Source of the DNA: RGIG9379 sp031553005
GTDB taxonomy: Bacteria; Bacteroidota; Bacteroidia; Bacteroidales; Paludibacteraceae
NCBI GenBank assembly: GCA_031553005.1
Contig: JAVBMA010000031.1
Span: 62,001-126,000, forward strand
Direction: 5' to 3'
DNA length: 64,000 nt
In this document: one piece after another, positions 58,972 through 64,000 of the stretch
Layout: every line of letters starts with the position of its first letter
Numbering within the stretch: position 1 is the stretch's first letter
The notes under the pieces: model-generated
What the model saw: the letters and a program-made list of their open reading frames with translations, nothing else
Database searches by the model: none
Told to the model about the DNA's origin: nothing
Made by a program: the position numbers and the translations under genes

Positions 58972-60318
58972 ATGAAAAAAATAATTTTTTCTCTTTTTTT
59001 CTTAATGACGGGCATGCTTTACGCGCAAGTAACGGTATTGTCTTTGGGTGATTGTGTCCGGATCGGACTGGAAAAGAACTATGCGTTGCTTATTGTACGT
59101 AATCAGGAAGAGATTCAAAAAAATAATTACACATTGGGAAATGCCGGTTTCCTTCCTTCGGTTGATTTGCAAGGTGGTTATAGTGCGTCCCTCATGGATA
59201 TAAAGAATAAAAGCACAGATGGAACCATTGTATCTGTGGATGGGGTTAACAATGATGCGATAAATGCCGGAGTAGCTTTAAACTGGACTGTTTTTGACGG
59301 ATTGAAAATGCAGGCAAATTATGCCCGCCTGAGGGAATTGCAACAGATGGGAGAACTGCAAACACGCCTTTCGATCGAGGAATTAGTGGCACGGATTGCT
59401 TCCGGATATAATAATCATATCTATCAGTTGTTGCGATTGAAAAACATGAAGTCGGCTGTTGATTTGTCTACGGAGAGAGTCCGGATTGTGGAGTCGCGCT
59501 ATCAGATAGGCGCAGCATCCCTTTTAGAACTGAATCAGGCAAAAGTGGATTTGAACGCCGATATTTCCGGTTATATCTCGCAAAAGGAAGTTGTAAGTTA
59601 CTCGGCTGTAAATCTGAATGCATTGCTTGCCAATGAAGAGGTAGAAACACCTTTTGTATTGGCAGACAGTATTATAAACCTTCAATCATTGATTGACTTT
59701 GAATCTCTCAAAGAAAAAACATTGCAATCAAATACCGATATCCTGCTTGCAGCAAAAGAGGTACAACTCTCTGAAGCCGATAAAAAAGCAATCCGTTCCC
59801 GTTATTTCCCCTATTTGAAGTTGAATGCCGGTTACGGATACGGATTAAACCGTTACGAAACAGGATCGACAAAGGAGTCTCAATCTTTAGGGTTTAATTA
59901 CGGGCTTACTATCGGCATGAATTTATTTGAAGGATTTAATAACAGAAGAGAGTTGAAAAATGTCCGGATAGAGATAGAAAATAAAGAATTATTGCAACAA
60001 GATGTCCGGTTAAATCTGATCGCCACATTATCAAACTTCTATTTGTCCTATAAAAATAATCAGGAATTACATTCTCTTGAGTCGCAAAATCTGATACTCG
60101 CGCGTGCATATTATGAAGCTGCTATTGATAAATATAAATTAGGTTCGCTTTCAGGATTGGAATTACGTGAAGCGCAGCAAAGCCTCTTGGATGCCGAAGA
60201 ACGTTTGCTTTCAGCAGAATATAATATAAAACTTTGTGAAATTTCGTTGAAGCAACTCAGCGGTGATATCCTCTCTTATCTGGATATTGAATCAAGTAGT
60301 TTTCCTAACATAAAATAA
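58972..60318 (+). CDS. TolC-family outer-membrane efflux protein
   Basis: The 448-residue product starts at ATG 58972 (MKKIIFSLFFLMTGMLYAQ as signal peptide; an upstream in-frame TTG is ignored). It has two repeats of the OEP fold: long helices (AGFLPSVDLQGGYSAS, LNWTVFDGLKMQANYARLRE, RYQIGAASLLELNQAKVDLN; and FPYLKLNAGYGYGLN, GMNLFEGFNNRRELKNVRI, KYKLGSLSGLELREAQQSLL). It forms the outer-membrane channel of an export or efflux system; no inner-membrane partner is next to it. Located 20 bp after ruvB. Confidence 0.9.
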   Translation: MKKIIFSLFFLMTGMLYAQVTVLSLGDCVRIGLEKNYALLIVRNQEEIQKNNYTLGNAGFLPSVDLQGGYSASLMDIKNKSTDGTIVSVDGVNNDAINAGVALNWTVFDGLKMQANYARLRELQQMGELQTRLSIEELVARIASGYNNHIYQLLRLKNMKSAVDLSTERVRIVESRYQIGAASLLELNQAKVDLNADISGYISQKEVVSYSAVNLNALLANEEVETPFVLADSIINLQSLIDFESLKEKTLQSNTDILLAAKEVQLSEADKKAIRSRYFPYLKLNAGYGYGLNRYETGSTKESQSLGFNYGLTIGMNLFEGFNNRRELKNVRIEIENKELLQQDVRLNLIATLSNFYLSYKNNQELHSLESQNLILARAYYEAAIDKYKLGSLSGLELREAQQSLLDAEERLLSAEYNIKLCEISLKQLSGDILSYLDIESSSFPNIK

Positions 60319-60320
60319 TA

Positions 60321-61343
60321 TTGAAAAACCAATCCACAGATATTGTGCCGGCTGTTCCGTCAGGAAATAATTTTGATTTTCTCCGCTTGCTTTTTGCCTG
60401 TTCGGTGATGTGCAATCACTATTCCGCCCTGACTGGTCAAAATTGGTGGATACCTATAAGTTCACCCATGGCTGTTCAAGGATTTTTTATAATCAGCGGT
60501 TTCTTGATTGTCCGCAGCTTTTATAGATCACGTTCATTAAAGGATTATTTTATAAAAAGGGCAAAGCGAATTCTTCCGGCTTATATTTTAGTGGTTTTAT
60601 TGTGCGCCTTTGGTTTGTTTTTCTTGAGTGACCTGCCTTTTTCCCAATATTTTTCTTCATCCGCTTTTTTAAAATATCTGGTTGCGAATCTTTCATTTAT
60701 GAACTTTATCCAACCTACTTTGCCGGGTGTTTTTACCGATCATATTGAAACGGTTGTAAACGGATCGCTTTGGACCATCAAAGTTGAAATTATGCTCTAT
60801 CTCTCCGTTCCTTTGATCGTATATTTAGTTCGTCGTTTTGATAAGAGGATCGTTCTTTTGCTGATATATCTGTTTGCGATAGCATTTAACTTTGTAATGG
60901 GCTATTTGTACGATACAAAAGGGAATGAAATATATCAAATATTGTCACGGCAAGTCTTTTTTCAAATGTCATTTTTTATAACAGGAGCCTTTCTCTTATT
61001 TTATTTTGACTTCCTTCTCAAGTACCGGCTTGCTTTTTTTCTGGCAGCAATTCCGGTTATCCTTTTCCCTTCAATTAAAATCCTTTATTATTTTTATCCG
61101 TTAGCTTGGGGACTGATTATTTTTGCGATAGCCTTTTCTTTACCTTTTTTAAATAAAGCAGGTAAGTATGGTGATTTCTCTTATGGTATATATCTATTTC
61201 ATTTCCCTGTTATTCAAATATTTATATCTCTTAATTTTTGTAACAACAACAATTTTTTTACCTTTTTATTGGTTATCTTCTCAACGTTTCTTTTGGCATG
61301 GTTATCCTGGCATTTATTAGAGAAACGTTTTTTGAAAAGATAG
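60321..61343 (+). CDS. acyltransferase family 3 protein (OafA/YrhL type)
   Basis: The 340-residue polytopic membrane protein has about ten segments and the family opening NNFDFLRLLFACSVMCNHYSAL, SPMAVQGFFIISGFLIVRSFYRS and LKDYFIKRAKRILPAYI. It would transfer an acyl (often acetyl) group to a surface glycan. The only plausible start is TTG at 60321, two bases after the TolC gene stop; the first ATG is in the middle of the first helix. It is likely translationally coupled to the preceding gene. Confidence 0.85.
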   Translation: MKNQSTDIVPAVPSGNNFDFLRLLFACSVMCNHYSALTGQNWWIPISSPMAVQGFFIISGFLIVRSFYRSRSLKDYFIKRAKRILPAYILVVLLCAFGLFFLSDLPFSQYFSSSAFLKYLVANLSFMNFIQPTLPGVFTDHIETVVNGSLWTIKVEIMLYLSVPLIVYLVRRFDKRIVLLLIYLFAIAFNFVMGYLYDTKGNEIYQILSRQVFFQMSFFITGAFLLFYFDFLLKYRLAFFLAAIPVILFPSIKILYYFYPLAWGLIIFAIAFSLPFLNKAGKYGDFSYGIYLFHFPVIQIFISLNFCNNNNFFTFLLVIFSTFLLAWLSWHLLEKRFLKR

Positions 61344-61599
61344 AAATGAGATATTTTAATAGGTAGCGTCCCGATAGTTTTTTGTTGATTTTTAATGGAT
61401 AGTAAATTTATATACTTATCAGCAAAAATACCCCTACATTTCAGGCTGTTATTTAGGGAATTCCTTATTGCGTTTTCGTTCCATTCGGAAAGACGGGAGT
61501 TTACAGTTTACTACACGTCCTTATATTAAGGTGTCATCCGAACGTAGTGAGGAATCTCTAAATATATATATATTAACGTGAGTTCAATATGAAAGAGCC
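61344..61599. other. unassigned spacer with a short interspersed motif
   Basis: The 256 bp before the REP copy B hold no credible ORF. GTGTCATCCGAACGTAGTGA followed by GGAATCTCT (about 61532-61560) is a phrase I recall as a widespread intergenic repeat. The stretch TAGCGTCCCGATAG and GACGGGAGTTTACAGTTTAC is unexplained and could be a decayed insertion. Confidence 0.4.
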
Positions 61600-61730
61600 T
61601 TATTATCAATGCCGAAGGTATTGTATATTTATATAAAAAGATGATAATGCAATTTGTTCGACTCCTTGAGGAGTCGAATGTAAAGAATATTGATCATTTT
61701 TTATAAATATGTAAATCCTTCCGATTTAAT
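61600..61730. repeat. RAYT-associated REP-like element, copy B (solo)
   Basis: Same order as copy A: AATGCC-GAA-GGTATT (61608-61622), TTCGACTCC-TTGA-GGAGTCGAA (61657-61678), AAATC-CTTCC-GATTT (61713-61727). The central hairpin is longer than in copy A, while the third is weaker. There is no transposase gene nearby. Confidence 0.75.
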
Positions 61731-61784
61731 TGAAAACTAATTTTTTTTATGTGCGATTTTATTCTGAAATCACATTATATAAAG

Positions 61785-61826
61785 AAGAAACCCATTCATA
61801 AATTCAAATTTATGAATGGGTTTCTT
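61785..61826 (-). terminator. argF' terminator
   Basis: AAGAAACCCATTCATAAATT and AATTTATGAATGGGTTTCTT pair perfectly around CA, 17 bp after the stop, with TTTTATAAA downstream. Confidence 0.85.
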
Positions 61827-61843
61827 TTATAAATAAAATAATG

Positions 61844-62797
61844 TTAGAGACTTTCCAACATCCGTTTAAGTACTGTCTGTGCTGAAATTTCACGGTTTGC
61901 CGCTTCCGGAATAACAATAGAACGCGGGCTTTCGATTACATCATCGGTTACGATCATATTGCGTCTTACAGGGAGGCAGTGCATAAAGAAAGCATTATCC
62001 GTTAATGCCATTTTCTCTGTACTGACAGTCCAATCCATGTCTTTGCTTATTATCTGTCCATAGTTGGGATCCCGGTAAGCCGACCAGTTTTTAGCATACA
62101 CGAAATCAGCTCCTTCGAGCGCCTTGTTCTGGTCATATTCTACTTTTGCACCACGCACGAATTTTTCGTCCAGTTCATATCCTTTCGGATGGGTGATTAC
62201 GAAGTCGACATCGGCATCGTTCATAAAGTCGGCAAATGAGTTAGGAACCGCCTGCGGCAATGCCCTCGGGTGAGGAGCCCATGTCAGCACCACTTTCGGG
62301 CGAGGTTTTGTTTTGTACTCTTCAATCGTAATAAGGTCGGCAAAAGCCTGTAGAGGATGCGCCGTAGCCGATTCCATGCTGAATACAGGTTTGCCCGAGT
62401 ATTTAATAAACTGGTTCAGTATTGTTTCCTCGTAGTCGAATTTTTTGTCAACCAGACCTGCAAAAGAGCGGACTCCGATTATGTCACAATACGAACCCAT
62501 TACCGGAATAGCTTCCAACAAGTGCTCCGACTTATCGCCATCCATTATTACTCCCCGTTCGGTTTCCAACTTCCAAGCGCCTTGGTTTACATCCAAAACC
62601 ATCGTATTCATTCCGAGGTTCATTCCTGCTTTCTGAGTACTCAGGCGTGTTCTCAGGCTTGAATTGAAAAATACCATCAGAAGCGTTTTATTTTCCCCGG
62701 TCTTTTTGTAACCAAAACGGTTCTTTTTTATTTCTAATGCTTCTTTTATTGCCTCATTCAGATTTCCGAGGTCTTTTACATTTGTATATGTTTTCAT
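61844..62797 (-). CDS. argF': N-succinyl-/N-acetylornithine carbamoyltransferase
   Basis: The 317-residue transcarbamylase has the carbamoyl-phosphate site FFNSSLRTRLSTQ (SxRTR, with FNS), LNLGMNTMVLDVNQGAWKLE-like MNTMVLDVNQGAWKLE, SMESATAHPLQAFADL, the TWAPHPRALPQAVPNS proline-rich loop characteristic of N-acylornithine enzymes, and MHCLPVRRN. In Bacteroides the orthologue uses N-succinylornithine. It makes N-acylcitrulline for arginine synthesis, using carbamoyl phosphate from carB. At position 90, Ser replaces the Pro I recall for the Bacteroides enzyme, so acyl specificity is uncertain. It is separated from proA by a four-helix-bundle gene. Confidence 0.92.
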   Translation of the reverse strand: MKTYTNVKDLGNLNEAIKEALEIKKNRFGYKKTGENKTLLMVFFNSSLRTRLSTQKAGMNLGMNTMVLDVNQGAWKLETERGVIMDGDKSEHLLEAIPVMGSYCDIIGVRSFAGLVDKKFDYEETILNQFIKYSGKPVFSMESATAHPLQAFADLITIEEYKTKPRPKVVLTWAPHPRALPQAVPNSFADFMNDADVDFVITHPKGYELDEKFVRGAKVEYDQNKALEGADFVYAKNWSAYRDPNYGQIISKDMDWTVSTEKMALTDNAFFMHCLPVRRNMIVTDDVIESPRSIVIPEAANREISAQTVLKRMLESL

Positions 62798-62802
62798 ATA
62801 AG

Positions 62803-62831
62803 TGAAGAATGAAGAATGAATAATGAAGAAT
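62803..62831 (+). repeat. TGAAGAA heptamer array
   Basis: TGAAGAA, TGAAGAA, TGAATAA, TGAAGAA follow directly upstream of the argF' ATG on the opposite strand. The same heptamer in opposite orientation is at 63244-63257, so the four-helix-bundle gene lies between inverted arrays. Confidence 0.6.
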
Positions 62832-62861
62832 TTGATATTCTTGCCTTCATCTTAATTATTT

Positions 62862-63242
62862 TTATTTTGTATTATTTTGTTTTGATGTTTTTATTGAGGA
62901 CACTAATAATGCAATTAATTCATCACAATCTATTATTAAACTCTCAAATATTTTATTATCAATCAATTCTGTATCTTTTAATAAATTCAACCAAAAATCC
63001 GTTTCGTTTGCTTCTTTCAGAGAAATTGTCAATTTACTAATGAAATCAGGTTTGCTTTGCGCAAACTCAGATTCCCTAATCAATGCACCAACAGAGGTTC
63101 CACTTCGTAAAATTTGATTACTTATAACAAATTCTTTTCTTTCTGTCTGAAGATATCTTGCCAATTTTACTATTCGAATCGCAAATTTATAGCTTTTTTC
63201 ATGCAGAGGAGAATTTTCTCTATTTCGTTTTTTTCTTTCCAT
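62862..63242 (-). CDS. four-helix bundle protein (23S rRNA intervening-sequence family)
   Basis: The ATG at 63242 gives 126 residues: MERKKRNRENSPLHEKSY, FAIRIVKLARYLQTERKEF, ISNQILRSGTSVGALIRES, KPDFISKLTISLKEANETDFW, DNKIFESLIIDCDELIALLVSS. This is the complete S23/four-helix-bundle family pattern, first known from intervening sequences in 23S rRNA genes but commonly a free-standing gene in Bacteroidota. It is also related to Avd of diversity-generating retroelements, though no reverse transcriptase is in the window. Function unknown. It interrupts the proA-argF' order and is flanked by inverted heptamer arrays. Confidence 0.9.
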   Translation of the reverse strand: MERKKRNRENSPLHEKSYKFAIRIVKLARYLQTERKEFVISNQILRSGTSVGALIRESEFAQSKPDFISKLTISLKEANETDFWLNLLKDTELIDNKIFESLIIDCDELIALLVSSIKTSKQNNTK

Positions 63243-63243
63243 A

Positions 63244-63257
63244 TTCTTCACTCTTCA
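63244..63257 (-). repeat. TGAAGAG heptamer pair at the proA stop codon
   Basis: Minus strand TGAAGAG, TGAAGAA directly follows the proA TAA. Inverted relative to 62803-62831. Confidence 0.5.
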
Positions 63258-64000
63258 TTATCCTCTCGTTTGTCCCTCCCCTACAATAATCCATTTATAA
63301 CTGGTTAGTTCTTCCAGTCCCATTGGGCCGCGGGCATGTAATTTTTGAGTGGAAATGCCGATTTCAGCGCCTAATCCGAATTGTGCACCGTCGGTAAATG
63401 CCGTTGAGGCATTGCTGTAAACGCATGCCGCATCAACCATTGCATTGAATATGGCTATTTGGTTGCCATTCTCGGTGATTATGGCTTCACTATGCTTTGA
63501 ACTGTGTCGGGTGATGTGTCCGATTGCTTCGTGTATGTCCGAAACTGTTTTGATAGCCATCTTGTAATCCTGAAATTCGGTTCCGAAACTATCTTCGGTG
63601 GCTTTTTGTAACAGATCAGCAGGATAATTTCCGTTCAATACGGAGTATGACTTTATGTCGGCATAGATCGTTACATTCTTTTCTGCCAGTTTTTTACAAA
63701 TAAAAGGTAAGTCCAATAATCTTTTTTCATTGATTATCACGCAATCCAATGCATTACAAACGCTTACCCGTCGGGTTTTAGCATTGAAAATAATATTGGC
63801 TCCTTTTTCTTTATCCCCGAATTCATCGAAGTAAGTATGACATATTCCTGCCCCGGTTTCGATTACCGGGATTTTGGCGTTTTCTCGCACAAAATTGATT
63901 AATCCGGCGCTTCCCCGAGGAATAATCACATCTACGTATCCAACGGCATTTAACAAGGCTCCGGTGGCTTCCCTTCCCGCAGGAAGTAAAGCGGCAATAT
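63258..64000 (-). CDS. proA: glutamate-5-semialdehyde dehydrogenase, 5' end cut by the window
   Basis: The frame is open to position 64000 (LLPAGREATGALLNAVGYVD). Visible motifs: IIPRGSAGLINFVREN, VIETGAGICHTYFDEF and the catalytic Cys region RRVSVCNALDCVIINEK, then EDSFGTEFQDYKMAIKTV, NASTAFTDGAQFGLGAEIGISTQKLHARGPMGLEEL at the C-terminus. It reduces glutamyl-5-phosphate to glutamate semialdehyde in proline synthesis. A proB gene would be expected just beyond the window. The stop TAA adjoins a heptamer array. Confidence 0.95.
   Translation of the reverse strand, partial: IAALLPAGREATGALLNAVGYVDVIIPRGSAGLINFVRENAKIPVIETGAGICHTYFDEFGDKEKGANIIFNAKTRRVSVCNALDCVIINEKRLLDLPFICKKLAEKNVTIYADIKSYSVLNGNYPADLLQKATEDSFGTEFQDYKMAIKTVSDIHEAIGHITRHSSKHSEAIITENGNQIAIFNAMVDAACVYSNASTAFTDGAQFGLGAEIGISTQKLHARGPMGLEELTSYKWIIVGEGQTRG

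Overview
The window is chromosomal DNA from a member of the Bacteroidota, most likely order Bacteroidales (a Dysgonomonadaceae- or Porphyromonadaceae-like lineage; the genus cannot be fixed from sequence alone). The evidence is the many perfect or near-perfect TTTG-N19/21-TAnnTTTG promoters typical of this phylum, SusC/TonB-type outer-membrane proteins, a type IX secretion sorting domain, an N-acylornithine carbamoyltransferase of the Bacteroides type next to proA, and AT-rich intergenic DNA full of phylum-typical palindromes.

Layout. 1-1.7 kb: truncated korA (2-oxoacid:ferredoxin oxidoreductase alpha subunit), tRNA-Val(GAC) and long hairpins. 1.7-6.3 kb: an orphan lipoprotein, dacB and a GH5 lipoprotein. 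6.3-10.1 kb: a plug-only TonB-type protein, an Lrp/AsnC regulator and three FKBP-type prolyl isomerases in a row. 10.3-18.3 kb: a DUF4268 protein, sufBCD and an AddA-like helicase-nuclease. 18.5-22.7 kb: a REP-associated transposase (RAYT) and carB with an attenuator-like leader. 22.8-30.8 kb: a surface polysaccharide cluster (phospho-sugar transferase, four glycosyltransferases, polymerase, flippase). 30.9-36.6 kb: a DjlA-like protein, an outer-membrane barrel and a large TPR protein. 36.9-41.1 kb: rluD, a PASTA protein, rpmH, a GT9 heptosyltransferase and a DUF4254 protein. 41.3-45.4 kb: an exported S74/T9SS protein, a decayed zone with a MITE-like element and a subtilase. 45.4-49.7 kb: an outer-membrane receptor-like protein, a small barrel and a rhodanese-like lipoprotein. 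49.8-54.0 kb: mrp, ddl and two divergent L,D-transpeptidases. 54.2-61.3 kb: an antiporter gene broken by an in-frame TGA, an acyltransferase, ruvB, a TolC-like protein and an OafA-type acyltransferase. 61.8-64 kb: argF', a four-helix-bundle gene and truncated proA.

The genes are mostly housekeeping or envelope functions. The peptidoglycan genes (dacB, ddl, two L,D-transpeptidases, PASTA), envelope folding (FKBPs) and surface glycans (polysaccharide cluster, GT9) form the main theme. CarB makes the carbamoyl phosphate that ArgF' and pyrimidine synthesis use.

The unusual content lies between the genes. (1) A 95-bp leader occurs twice, ahead of dacB and ahead of the second FKBP gene; each copy has a 25-codon ORF, a 12-bp hairpin and identical 17-nt spacing to the next start. 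(2) carB has a promoter, a 25-codon leader ORF, a U-rich stretch and an intrinsic terminator arranged like a UTP-sensing attenuator. (3) A RAYT transposase has a three-hairpin repeat at its 3' side and a second, solo copy 43 kb away. (4) Degenerate heptamer and octamer arrays sit at gene ends and often supply the stop codon. (5) A large palindromic repeat has replaced the end of ddl.
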